DNA from: Nocardioides pantholopis
Lineage (GTDB): Bacteria > Actinomycetota > Actinomycetes > Propionibacteriales > Nocardioidaceae
Direction of reading: 5' to 3'
Length of the DNA: 64,000 nt
Assembly (NCBI RefSeq): GCF_003710085.1
Contig: NZ_CP033324.1
Span: 434,001-498,000 of the forward strand
Shown here piece after piece: positions 56,168 to 64,000 of the stretch. A program made the position numbers and the translations under genes. The notes under the pieces were generated by a model. That model made no database searches, was not told the DNA's origin, and was given only the letters and a program-made list of their open reading frames with translations. Numbering within the stretch: position 1 is the first letter of the stretch; the number at the start of each line of letters is the position of its first letter.

Positions 56168-57165
56168 GCTCCATCCCGTTCCGGGAGCGCAACCCGGTGG
56201 TGATCGGTGCGGTCAGCCTGACAGTCATCGCGCTGCTGATCGTCGGCGCGTTCCGGGCCCAGGACCTGCCGCTGATCGGCGGCGGCGACACCTACCGGGC
56301 CGCCTTCACGGAGTCGGGCGGGCTCAAGGCCGACGACGAGGTCCGGCTCGCCGGCGTGCGCGTCGGCAAGGTCGAGAAGGTCGAGCTGGACGGCGACCGG
56401 GTGGTGGCCACTTTCCGGATCAAGACCGACGCGACCTTCGGGGTCGACACCCGGGCCTCGATCCGGGTCAAGACGCTGCTCGGCGCGATGTACCTCGCGC
56501 TCGAGCCCGCGGGCGGCGGCCAGCTGGAGGAGGACAGCGAGATCCCCGTGGCCCGCACCACCTCGCCGTACGACGTGGTGGAGGCGTTCGAGGGCCTGGC
56601 GGAGACCGCCGAGGAGATCGACACCGACCAGCTCGCCGCCTCGCTGCGCACGCTGGCCGACCTCACCCGCAACACCCCCGAGGAGTTCCAGGCGGCGATC
56701 GAGGGTGTCTCGTCGCTCTCCACCAACATCGCTGCCAAGAACGGGCAGATCAACACGCTGCTGAAGAACCTGCGCCGGGTCTCGGGCGTCCTCGGCGAGC
56801 GCGACGACGACATCGTGGCGCTGATGAGGGACGCCGACGTGCTGTTCACCTCGCTGGTCGCGCGGCGTGAGGCAGTCCACGAGCTCCTGGTCTCCACCAC
56901 CCGGCTCTCCAAGTCGCTGACCCGGCTGGTGACCAGGACCCGGGCCGACCTCGCGCCCGCCCTGGCCCAGCTCGAGAGCGTCGTGCAGGTGCTGAACAAG
57001 AACGAGGAGAACCTCGACAACAGCCTGCGGCTGATGGCGCCGTTCTACCGGGTCTTCTCCAGCACCCTCGGCGGCGGGCCCTGGTTCGACACCTACATCC
57101 AGAACATCCCGCCGGTGCCGGACCTGACCGCCGGCAACGGCGGCATCGAGGGGGGACTGCGATGA
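56164..57165 (+). CDS. mceC: Mce family protein C
   Basis: 333 residues, four-base overlap with mceB. Anchor 'NPVVIGAVSLTVIALLIVGA', MCE domain 'SGGLKADDEVRLAGVRVGKV' and 'VKTLLGAMYLALEPAG', long helical region ('NIAAKNGQINTLLKNLRRVS') and a short end with 'PWFDTYIQNIPP'. Confidence 0.93.
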   Translation: MSSIPFRERNPVVIGAVSLTVIALLIVGAFRAQDLPLIGGGDTYRAAFTESGGLKADDEVRLAGVRVGKVEKVELDGDRVVATFRIKTDATFGVDTRASIRVKTLLGAMYLALEPAGGGQLEEDSEIPVARTTSPYDVVEAFEGLAETAEEIDTDQLAASLRTLADLTRNTPEEFQAAIEGVSSLSTNIAAKNGQINTLLKNLRRVSGVLGERDDDIVALMRDADVLFTSLVARREAVHELLVSTTRLSKSLTRLVTRTRADLAPALAQLESVVQVLNKNEENLDNSLRLMAPFYRVFSSTLGGGPWFDTYIQNIPPVPDLTAGNGGIEGGLR

Positions 57166-58301
57166 GCATGCTGCGACGCGCGGCGGCGCCGCTGGTGGTC
57201 CTGGCCCTGACCGTGGCCTTCGCGCTGACCGTCTTCGGCGGGGAGGAGCAGCGCACGCTGACGGCGCACTTCCCGCGCACGATCTCCATCTACGAGGGCA
57301 GCGACGTCCGCGTCCTGGGAGTGCCGGTCGGGGAGGTCGACACGGTGACGCCCTCGGGCACCGACGTGGTGGTCACCATGCACTACGACACCGACGTGAA
57401 GCTCCCCGCGGACGCGAAGGCGGTGATCGTCGCGCCGTCGCTGGTGGGGGACCGCTACATCCAGCTCACCCCGGCGTACGACGGGGGCAAGGTGCTGGCC
57501 GACGGCGCCACGCTCGACACCGACCGCACGGCGGTCCCGGTCGAGCTGGACCAGATCTACTCCAGCATCGACGACCTCACCGTCGCCCTGGGCCCGGACG
57601 GCGCCAACGCGGACGGCGCGCTGACCGACCTGCTGCGCAGCACCGCTGAGAACTTCGGCGGGCAGGGGGCCCGGGTCAACCAGACGATCAGGGACTTCGG
57701 GAAGCTCAGCACCACCCTGGACGACAACAAGGAGGAGCTGTTCGGCTCCGCCGCGGAGCTGGAGAAGTTCGTCGGCACGCTGGCCCGCAACGACCAGACC
57801 GTGCGCGGCTTCAACGAGTCGCTGGGCGAGGTCTCCACGATGCTCGCCGGCGAGCGGGAGGAGCTCGCGGCCTCGCTGGAGAACCTCTCCGGCGCCCTCG
57901 GCGAGGTGACGACGTTCGTGCGGGACAACCGGGCCAGCCTCGGGCGCAACATCAAGGGGCTCAACCGGGTCGCCAAGGTGCTGGTCAAGCAGCGCTCGGC
58001 CCTCGACGAGATCCTCCGGGCCGGCCCGCTGGCGCTGAACAACCTCTATCTCGCCTACAACCCGCAGACCGGGACCCTGGACACCAACCCGAACCTCGGG
58101 AACCTGGCCACCGAGATCGGGTCGAACCCGGCCCTGCTGCTGTGCAGCTTCGTGGCACAGGTCGACAAGACCGGCACCCTGTGCGACATCCTGGACACGA
58201 TCCTGCCGCGCCCCGGGGCGCTGGCCGGCGACCGGGGCGCCGCCCGCGAGGAGCAGCCGGTCGACCCGAGCTTCGGCGGACTCGTGGAGGTCGTCGAATG
58301 A
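57162..58301 (+). CDS. mceD: Mce family protein D
   Basis: 379 residues, four-base overlap with mceC. Signal-anchor 'AAPLVVLALTVAFALTVFGG', MCE domain 'IYEGSDVRVLGVPVGEVDTV' and 'APSLVGDRYIQLTPAYDGG', helical region with many Asn/Glu heptad-like turns, and the Cys pair 'LLLCSFVAQVDKTGTLCDIL' near the end. Confidence 0.93.
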   Translation: MSMLRRAAAPLVVLALTVAFALTVFGGEEQRTLTAHFPRTISIYEGSDVRVLGVPVGEVDTVTPSGTDVVVTMHYDTDVKLPADAKAVIVAPSLVGDRYIQLTPAYDGGKVLADGATLDTDRTAVPVELDQIYSSIDDLTVALGPDGANADGALTDLLRSTAENFGGQGARVNQTIRDFGKLSTTLDDNKEELFGSAAELEKFVGTLARNDQTVRGFNESLGEVSTMLAGEREELAASLENLSGALGEVTTFVRDNRASLGRNIKGLNRVAKVLVKQRSALDEILRAGPLALNNLYLAYNPQTGTLDTNPNLGNLATEIGSNPALLLCSFVAQVDKTGTLCDILDTILPRPGALAGDRGAAREEQPVDPSFGGLVEVVE

Positions 58302-59752
58302 GGCCCCGGCGGATGCTGCGCACCGTGCTCGGCATGGTGGCCGGAGCGGTGCTGCTGACCGGCTGCGACTTCGACGTCTACCAGCTGCCGCTGCCCGGGG
58401 GGACCGACGTCGGCGACGACCCGATCACGATCACCGCCTCGTTCGTCGACGTGCTCGACCTGGTGCCCAGGTCGGCGGTCAAGGTCAACGACGTCAACGT
58501 CGGCGAGGTCCGGGAGGTCAGCCTCGACGGATACACCGCGGAGGTGACCCTCGAGCTGCGCGGGGACACCGAGCTGCCCGACAACGCCCGCGCCGAGATC
58601 CGGCAGACCAGCCTGCTCGGCGAGAAGTTCGTCTCGCTGAGCGCGCCGGAGAGCCCCAAGGGCGTGCTGGAGAGCGGGGACCGGATCGCGCTGGAGAACA
58701 CCGGGCGCAACCCGGAGGTCGAGGAGGTGCTCGGCGCCCTCAGCCTGGTCCTCAACGGGGGCGGCATCGCCCAGCTCAAGAGCATCGCGAGCGAGATCAA
58801 CCTCGCCCTGGACGGCCGGGAGGACTCCGCACGATCGGTGCTGACCCAGGTCGACCAGCTGGTCGGGACCCTGGACGCCAACAAGGCAGACATCGTGCGC
58901 GCCATCGAGTCGCTCAACCGGCTCGCGGTCTCCGTGCGCAAGCAGCAGGGGACCATCGACGCCGCGCTCGAGGAGCTGCCCAGCGCCCTGACCAGCCTCG
59001 ACTCCCAGCGCGAGGACCTGGTCCGGATGCTCGAGGCGCTCGACGAGCTCGGCGACGTCGGCGTCGACGTCGTACGCCGGTCGAAGTCCGCGACCATCGC
59101 GACGGTCCGCAACCTCGAGCCGGTGCTCTCCGAGCTCGCGAACTCCGGTGACTCCCTGGTCAACGCGTTCCACGTCGCCTTGACCTACCCCTTCGTCGAC
59201 GAGGTCGTCGGCCGGGACCCGCAGGTCGCCCGCAACCTGCACATGGGCGACTACACCAACCTCTCCATCGAGCTCGACATCGACCTCTCGCTCGGCATCA
59301 CGCCCGGCGCGGAGCTGCCCGAGCTGCTGCCCAGCGACGTCGCGCCCGGCACGATCGTGCGCAACGTCCTCGACTGCCTGGCCAGCGCGGACTTCAACGG
59401 CGAGGAGTGCAAGAAGGTGCGCGGCAACCTGCAGGCGCTGCTCACGCTCAGGGAGGAGTGCCAGAAGCCGGCGAACCGCGACACAGTGGTCTGCCGGATC
59501 CTCAACCAGGTCCCCGGCCTCCCGACGCTGAAGGGGGTGCCGACGCTGCCCGAGCTGACCGGCGACCTCGCCGGCGGGCTCGGCCGCAACCGGCCCGCGC
59601 CCGGCGCCGGGGGCGCGGTGGTGGGGCGCGGCCTCACCGGCGACCAGCTGCGCCAGTCCTTCGACCCGGCGCTGGTGGATCTGCTGGTGCCCGGGCTGAT
59701 CGCCTCCGAGTCGGCGCCGCCGGCCCGGACGAAGCGGAAGGAGGCCCGATGA
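58298..59752 (+). CDS. mceE: Mce family lipoprotein E
   Basis: 484 residues, ATG overlapping mceD by four. Lipoprotein signal peptide ending in 'LLTGC' with Cys23 as acylation site, so this chain is anchored by lipid, like MceE/LprN in mycobacteria. MCE domain 'RSAVKVNDVNVGEVREVSLD' and 'IRQTSLLGEKFVSLSAPE'; then helices and a Pro/Gly-rich tail ending in basic residues. Confidence 0.93.
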   Translation: MRPRRMLRTVLGMVAGAVLLTGCDFDVYQLPLPGGTDVGDDPITITASFVDVLDLVPRSAVKVNDVNVGEVREVSLDGYTAEVTLELRGDTELPDNARAEIRQTSLLGEKFVSLSAPESPKGVLESGDRIALENTGRNPEVEEVLGALSLVLNGGGIAQLKSIASEINLALDGREDSARSVLTQVDQLVGTLDANKADIVRAIESLNRLAVSVRKQQGTIDAALEELPSALTSLDSQREDLVRMLEALDELGDVGVDVVRRSKSATIATVRNLEPVLSELANSGDSLVNAFHVALTYPFVDEVVGRDPQVARNLHMGDYTNLSIELDIDLSLGITPGAELPELLPSDVAPGTIVRNVLDCLASADFNGEECKKVRGNLQALLTLREECQKPANRDTVVCRILNQVPGLPTLKGVPTLPELTGDLAGGLGRNRPAPGAGGAVVGRGLTGDQLRQSFDPALVDLLVPGLIASESAPPARTKRKEAR

Positions 59753-61038
59753 TCACGCGCCGCACCCGGCTCCAGCTGCTGGTCTTCGCGATCATCACGC
59801 TGGCCGGCGTCTCGTTCGTCGGGGCCCGCTACGCCGACCTGGACCGCTTCTTCGTCGACGACTCCTACACCGTGCTCGCGCAGTTCACCGAGTCCGGCGG
59901 GATCTTCGCGGGTGCCGAGGTGACCTACCGCGGGGTGGGGATCGGCCGCGTCGACGAGCTCGAGCTCACCGAGCAGGGCGTCGAGGTGCACCTGGAGATC
60001 GAGGACGAGTACGACGACATCCCCGCCGACACGCTCGCGGTCGTCGGCAACCGCTCCGCCGTGGGGGAGCAGTACGTCGAGCTGCAGCCGCAGGTCGACG
60101 CCGGCCGGGCGCTGCGCGACGGCTCCCGGATCCGGGCGGCCGACACCCGCACCCCGGTCGCGACCGAGAAGCTCCTCGGCGACCTGAGCCGGACCGTCGC
60201 CTCGGTCGACCAGGACGCGCTGCGCACGACGGTGACCGAGCTCGGCACGGCCTTCGGCGGCACCGGCCCCGACCTGCAGCGGATCATCGACACCGGCACG
60301 TCGTTCATCGAGACCGCCAACGCCAACTTCGACCTGACCACGGCCCTGATCCGCGACGCCAACACGGTCCTGCAGGGCCAGGCCGACTCCGAGAGCTCCC
60401 TGCGCACCTTCGCCCGGGACCTGTCGCTGTTCACCGGCACGCTGGCCGGGTCCGACCGCGACCTGCGCCGCCTCATCGACACCGGGTCCAGCGCGGCCAA
60501 CCAGCTGCGCACGTTCCTGGAGGAGAACGAGGTCGAGCTCGCCGGGCTGATCAACGACGCGCGCACCAGTGGCGAGGTGGTCCAGAAGAACCTCCCCGGC
60601 GTCGAGCAGCTGCTGGTGGTCTACCCCTACATCGTGGAGGGCGGCTTCACGGTGGTCTCCAAGTCCCCGGGCACCGGCCTGTACGACGCCCACTTCGGCC
60701 TGGTGCTCACCACCAACCCGGCCTGCCTCGAGGGCTACGAGGGCACCGACCGACGGATCCCGCAGGACGGGGAGAACCGCCCGATGAACACCGCGGCCGG
60801 CTGCACCGAGCCGGCCGAACGGACCAACGCCCGCGGCGCGCAGAACCTCGCGCCGCGCGCCGGCGCCGACTACGACGGGACCCCTGTCGCGGCCCTGGAC
60901 CCCCAGTCCGGCACGATCACCTGGGGCGCCAAGGCGGAGCGGCTGGCCCGCGGGTCGGGCAGCGCAGCGCCGGCCTCACTCGGAGAGGATTCCTGGAAGT
61001 GGCTCTACCTCCAACCCCTGACCTCGACGACGCCGTGA
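59749..61038 (+). CDS. mceF: Mce family protein F
   Basis: 429 residues, four-base overlap with mceE. Anchor 'LQLLVFAIITLAGVSFVGAR', MCE domain 'SGGIFAGAEVTYRGVGIGRV' and 'NRSAVGEQYVELQPQ', helical region, then a Cys-containing end ('NPACLEGYEGTDRR', 'AAGCTEPAE'). Last of the six Mce chains. Confidence 0.93.
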   Translation: MITRRTRLQLLVFAIITLAGVSFVGARYADLDRFFVDDSYTVLAQFTESGGIFAGAEVTYRGVGIGRVDELELTEQGVEVHLEIEDEYDDIPADTLAVVGNRSAVGEQYVELQPQVDAGRALRDGSRIRAADTRTPVATEKLLGDLSRTVASVDQDALRTTVTELGTAFGGTGPDLQRIIDTGTSFIETANANFDLTTALIRDANTVLQGQADSESSLRTFARDLSLFTGTLAGSDRDLRRLIDTGSSAANQLRTFLEENEVELAGLINDARTSGEVVQKNLPGVEQLLVVYPYIVEGGFTVVSKSPGTGLYDAHFGLVLTTNPACLEGYEGTDRRIPQDGENRPMNTAAGCTEPAERTNARGAQNLAPRAGADYDGTPVAALDPQSGTITWGAKAERLARGSGSAAPASLGEDSWKWLYLQPLTSTTP

Positions 61039-61634
61039 CCACCGACGAGGTCGCGGCGGCGCCGACCCCAGCCGCGCCGGCGCCGGCGCGACCCGACCGG
61101 CTCCGGCCGGTCCTGCTCGCGGTGCTCGTGCTCGCGTTCCTGGCCTCGCTGGGCACGCTGGGCTGGCTCGGCGTCGAGCAGGCCCGCGGCGACCGCGACG
61201 GCGGACGCGAGCGGCAGGCCCAGCGCGAGGAGGCGATGTCGCAGGCGCGGCAGTTCATGCTCCGCAACCAGACCTACGGCCCGGACCAGCTCGACGAGGC
61301 CGGCCAGCTCGCCGAGTACCGCCGGCTCAACAAGGAGATCATGACCCCGAAGTTCTACGCGGAGTTCGAGAAGGCGGCCACGGCGGCCGACCAGCTCGCG
61401 AAGGAGTCCGGCGTGAGCCGGAGCGTCGAGGTGCTCGGCGTCGGGGTCGAGACGCTGGACGACGACTCGGGCACCGTCCTGGTCACCGGCCAGATCAGCA
61501 CCCGCTACCTGGACGCGAAGGGCAAGGACGTCTCGGCGGGCGAGGACCTGTTCCGGGTGGTCGTGGACCTCGTCGACTCCGACGGCACCTGGCTGGTCGA
61601 CGACTTCGCCCAGGTCTCGAAGGCGGAGCAGTGA
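61035..61634 (+). CDS. Mce-associated membrane protein
   Basis: 199 residues from GTG 61035, which overlaps the mceF stop by four bases like the other genes here; GTG 60999 is an alternative that adds 12 residues and has a GGAGAGG upstream. Pro/Ala-rich cytoplasmic start, one membrane helix ('LRPVLLAVLVLAFLASLGTL'), then an NTF2-like extracytoplasmic domain ending 'TWLVDDFAQVSKAEQ'. Such Mas proteins stabilise Mce complexes in mycobacteria. Confidence 0.88.
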   Translation: MTTDEVAAAPTPAAPAPARPDRLRPVLLAVLVLAFLASLGTLGWLGVEQARGDRDGGRERQAQREEAMSQARQFMLRNQTYGPDQLDEAGQLAEYRRLNKEIMTPKFYAEFEKAATAADQLAKESGVSRSVEVLGVGVETLDDDSGTVLVTGQISTRYLDAKGKDVSAGEDLFRVVVDLVDSDGTWLVDDFAQVSKAEQ

Positions 61635-62455
61635 GCGCGGGACCGGGGAGCCGGGCGGTCAGCCCCGCGACCCCGTCCTGGTACGACCTCCTCGACGTGG
61701 ACCCGTCGGCGAGCGAGGCCGAGATCCGGGCGGCCTGGAAGGCGGCGATCGCCGACCTGGACCCGACCGACCGACGCTTCCGGGTGCACAACCAGGCCGC
61801 GGAGGTGCTGCTGGACGGCGAGCGTCGCGCGGCGTACGACGCCGAGCTGGCCGCGGCTGCCCAGGCAGCCCAGGCAGACGAGGCAGCCCAGGCAGACGAG
61901 CCCGTCCAGCCCGTGGAGCCGGCGGACCCCGAGGACACGGACCCGGTGGGGGAGCCGGCCGGACGCCGCCGGGTGCCGGGGGCGCTGCTGGCCGTGCTCG
62001 CCGTGCTGACACTGGTCTGCGCGGGGGCGAGCCTGTGGCTCTGGCAGGAGCGCGACGCCTCCGACAGCGAGGTCGAGGCGGCCACCAGCGCCGCGCGGGC
62101 GGCTGCCGAGACCGCCGTCGTACCGGTGCTCTCCTACGACGCGGCCGCGCTGGAGGAGTCCCGCGAGGCCGCGGTGTCCTACCTCACCCCCTCCTACCGC
62201 AAGGAGTACGAGCAGTTCTTCGGCGGCGTGATGGAGGAGAACGCCCCGCGCACCGGCACCGTGGTGGAGGCCTCCGTGATCCGCTCGGGCATCGTGCGCT
62301 CGGGGGAGGACCGCGCCGAGGTGCTCGTGGTGGTGGACCAGGCCACGACCAACAAGGCGGCCAAGGAGCCCACGGTCATCAAGTACTGGGTCACCGTGGA
62401 GATGGCGCGCGTGGCCGGGGACTGGCTCGTCGACGGGATGAAAACCCGCGCCTGA
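61631..62455 (+). CDS. Mce-associated protein with a degenerate J-domain
   Basis: 274 residues, four-base overlap with the previous gene. Residues ~16-72 look like a DnaJ J-domain ('WYDLLDVDPSASEAEIRAAW' then 'AEVLLDGERRAAYDAEL'), but the essential HPD is absent: the loop reads ADLDPTDRRF. A Gln/Ala/Asp/Glu/Pro-rich linker with repeats, one membrane helix ('ALLAVLAVLTLVCAGASLWL') and an NTF2-like Mce-associated domain follow ('SYLTPSYRKEYEQFFGG' ... 'GDWLVDGMKTRA'). A missing HPD argues against Hsp70 activation. Confidence 0.8.
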   Translation: MSAGPGSRAVSPATPSWYDLLDVDPSASEAEIRAAWKAAIADLDPTDRRFRVHNQAAEVLLDGERRAAYDAELAAAAQAAQADEAAQADEPVQPVEPADPEDTDPVGEPAGRRRVPGALLAVLAVLTLVCAGASLWLWQERDASDSEVEAATSAARAAAETAVVPVLSYDAAALEESREAAVSYLTPSYRKEYEQFFGGVMEENAPRTGTVVEASVIRSGIVRSGEDRAEVLVVVDQATTNKAAKEPTVIKYWVTVEMARVAGDWLVDGMKTRA

Positions 62456-62552
62456 GGCCGCGACACGCCCGGGCGACCGGCCGTGCTGCTTGACCTGTGC
62501 GCGCCGGGGACGCATCATCTTCCGCAGAACCGGCAGCTCCGGGCCCGCGGGA

Positions 62553-62581
62553 TTGTCGCGCGCCCTCGCATAGGGTATCGT
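62553..62581 (+). promoter_or_regulatory. rpoB promoter
   Basis: -35 TTGTCG (62553-62558) and -10 TATCGT (62576-62581), 17-base spacer, giving a leader of about 90 bases before the start codon. Confidence 0.65.
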
Positions 62582-62681
62582 TGCGCTTTGCGCCTGCCCT
62601 CAGATGCTTGTCTCCTGCCCGGTGGATGACCTAGTGGTGGGTGGCGCCATCTCACAGTGCGACCCCGTCGAAGGACACCTG

Positions 62682-64000
62682 TTGGCCACGCGCAGCACCT
62701 CCGGTAACCCCCGCCGCATCTCTTTCAACAAGATCCAGGACCCCATCGAGGTCCCCCAGCTCCTCGCTCTCCAGACCGACAGCTTCGACTGGCTCGTCGG
62801 CAACGAGAAGTGGGAGGCCACCGTCGAGCGCCGCCGCGCCGAGGGTGAGGACGTCTCCAGCAAGTCCGGTCTCCAGGAGATCTTCGAGGAGATCTCCCCG
62901 ATCGAGGACTTCTCCGAGACGATGTCGCTCTCGTTCGAGAACCCGGTCTTCTACGACCCCAAGTACACCGTGGACGAGTGCAAGGAGAAGGACTTCACCT
63001 ACTCCGCTCCGCTCTACGTCTCCGCGGAGTTCACCAACAACGACACCGGTGAGATCAAGGGCCAGACGGTCTTCATGGGCGACTTCCCGCTCATGAGCGA
63101 CAAGGGCACCTTCATCATCAACGGCACCGAGCGCGTCGTGGTCAGCCAGCTGGTCCGCAGCCCCGGCGTCTACTTCGAGCGCTCCGCGGACAAGACCTCC
63201 GACAAGGACATCTACACCGCGAAGATGATCCCGAGCCGCGGCGCGTGGCTGGAGTTCGAGATCGACAAGCGCGACCTGGTCGGCGTCCGCCTGGACCGCA
63301 AGCGCAAGCAGAACGTCACCGTGCTGCTCAAGGCCCTCGGCTGGACCAACGAGCAGATCCGCGAGGAGTTCGGTGAGTACGAGTCGATGATGCTGACCCT
63401 GGAGAAGGACAACACCCAGGGCCAGGACGACGCGCTGCTCGACATCTACCGCAAGCTGCGCCCGGGCGAGCCGCCGACGCGCGAGGCCGCGCAGACGCTG
63501 CTGAACAACTACTACTTCAACCCCAAGCGCTACGACCTGGCCAAGGTCGGTCGCTACAAGATCAACAAGAAGCTCGGGCTGACCGAGGCCTTCGACCAGC
63601 AGACGCTGACCGTCGACGACATCGTCGCCGCGATCCGCTACATCGTCGCGCTGCACGACGGCCGCCAGCAGGTCGAGGCGCCCCAGGGCGCCCTCGACAT
63701 CGCGGCCGACGACATCGACCACTTCGGCAACCGCCGGATGCGCACGGTCGGCGAGCTGATCCAGAACCAGCTGCGCACCGGCCTGGCCCGGATGGAGCGC
63801 GTGGTCCGCGAGCGGATGACGACCCAGGACGTCGAGGCGATCACGCCGCAGTCGCTGATCAACATCCGCCCGGTCGTGGCGGCGCTGAAGGAGTTCTTCG
63901 GCACCTCCCAGCTGAGCCAGTTCATGGACCAGACCAACCCGATCGCGGGCCTGACGCACAAGCGTCGCCTCTCCGCGCTCGGCCCGGGCGGTCTGTCCCG
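62682..64000 (+). CDS. rpoB: DNA-directed RNA polymerase subunit beta (5' part)
   Basis: The first ~439 codons; the gene runs past the window. TTG 62682 is the start, six bases after AAGGA, as in M. tuberculosis rpoB. '[20 protein letters not shown]', '[20 protein letters not shown]' and '[20 protein letters not shown]' are beta-subunit motifs. The last codons are the rifampicin-binding region ('[20 protein letters not shown]' then '[12 protein letters not shown]') with the usual sensitive residues Asp, His and Ser at the three main resistance positions. Confidence 0.97.
   Translation, partial: MATRSTSGNPRRISFNKIQDPIEVPQLLALQTDSFDWLVGNEKWEATVERRRAEGEDVSSKSGLQEIFEEISPIEDFSETMSLSFENPVFYDPKYTVDECKEKDFTYSAPLYVSAEFTNNDTGEIKGQTVFMGDFPLMSDKGTFIINGTERVVVSQLVRSPGVYFERSADKTSDKDIYTAKMIPSRGAWLEFEIDKRDLVGVRLDRKRKQNVTVLLKALGWTNEQIREEFGEYESMMLTLEKDNTQGQDDALLDIYRKLRPGEPPTREAAQTLLNNYYFNPKRYDLAKVGRYKINKKLGLTEAFDQQTLTVDDIVAAIRYIVALHDGRQQVEAPQGALDIAADDIDHFGNRRMRTVGELIQNQLRTGLARMERVVRERMTTQDVEAITPQSLINIRPVVAALKEFFGTSQLSQFMDQTNPIAGLTHKRRLSALGPGGLS

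Noticed and set aside
62652..63959. A 435-codon minus-strand open frame across the start of rpoB
   Set aside because: It is the antisense shadow of rpoB, with repetitive Val/Asp/Leu composition and no recognisable family.

Overview
The window is high-GC DNA from an actinobacterium, most likely of the Nocardioidaceae/Propionibacteriales type. The evidence is the frequent GTG (and one TTG) start codons, the menaquinone-type complex I locus, a full mce operon, HadA/HadB-like dehydratases beside rpmG, and the order tRNA-Trp–secE–nusG–rplK–rplA–rplJ–rplL–(mce ATPase)–rpoB, which recalls the Mycobacterium and Streptomyces chromosomes. Everything looks like core chromosome. I see no prophage, insertion sequence, CRISPR array or plasmid module.

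Region 1 (1–18,020) is respiratory. A menaquinone methyltransferase gene (menG/ubiE) precedes a complete 14-gene nuoA–N operon, and a polyprenyl diphosphate synthase overlaps the end of nuoN. Quinone ring methylation, quinone tail synthesis and the quinone-reducing complex are therefore side by side. A Rex-like palindrome lies just before nuoA. Region 2 (18,020–24,800, minus strand) has a RarD-type permease with a broken frame, a secreted M6 metalloprotease and 2-oxoacid:ferredoxin oxidoreductase korAB. Region 3 (24,800–28,700) is a sulfate ABC transporter (binding lipoprotein, CysT, CysW, CysA). Region 4 (28,700–40,000) is a mixed block: YajQ, tRNA-Tyr, a PhoU-like protein, an SAV_915-type protein, an unusual FAD/NAD(P)-binding–TPR fusion, a cAMP-phosphodiesterase-like metallophosphoesterase, fumarylacetoacetase, a membrane protein, DNA-3-methyladenine glycosylase I, a flavin reductase and an amidase.

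Region 5 (40,000–51,000) is the translation/transcription block: tRNA-Thr, tRNA-Met, rpmG, two MaoC-type dehydratases, murB, an HNH protein, a VOC protein, adenosine deaminase, tRNA-Trp, secE, nusG, rplK, rplA, an aminotransferase, rplJ and rplL. Region 6 (51,000–62,460) is an mce lipid-uptake operon inserted between rplL and rpoB: ATPase, two YrbE permeases, MceA–F and two Mce-associated proteins, the last carrying a degenerate J-domain. The window ends inside rpoB, in the rifampicin-binding region.

Six genes (nuoH, rarD, the metallophosphoesterase, the HNH gene, the aminotransferase and yrbEA) show apparent single-base frameshifts, each at or beside a short G or C run. So many in housekeeping genes points to sequencing or assembly error rather than gene decay, and the exact coding ends of these genes should be read with that in mind.
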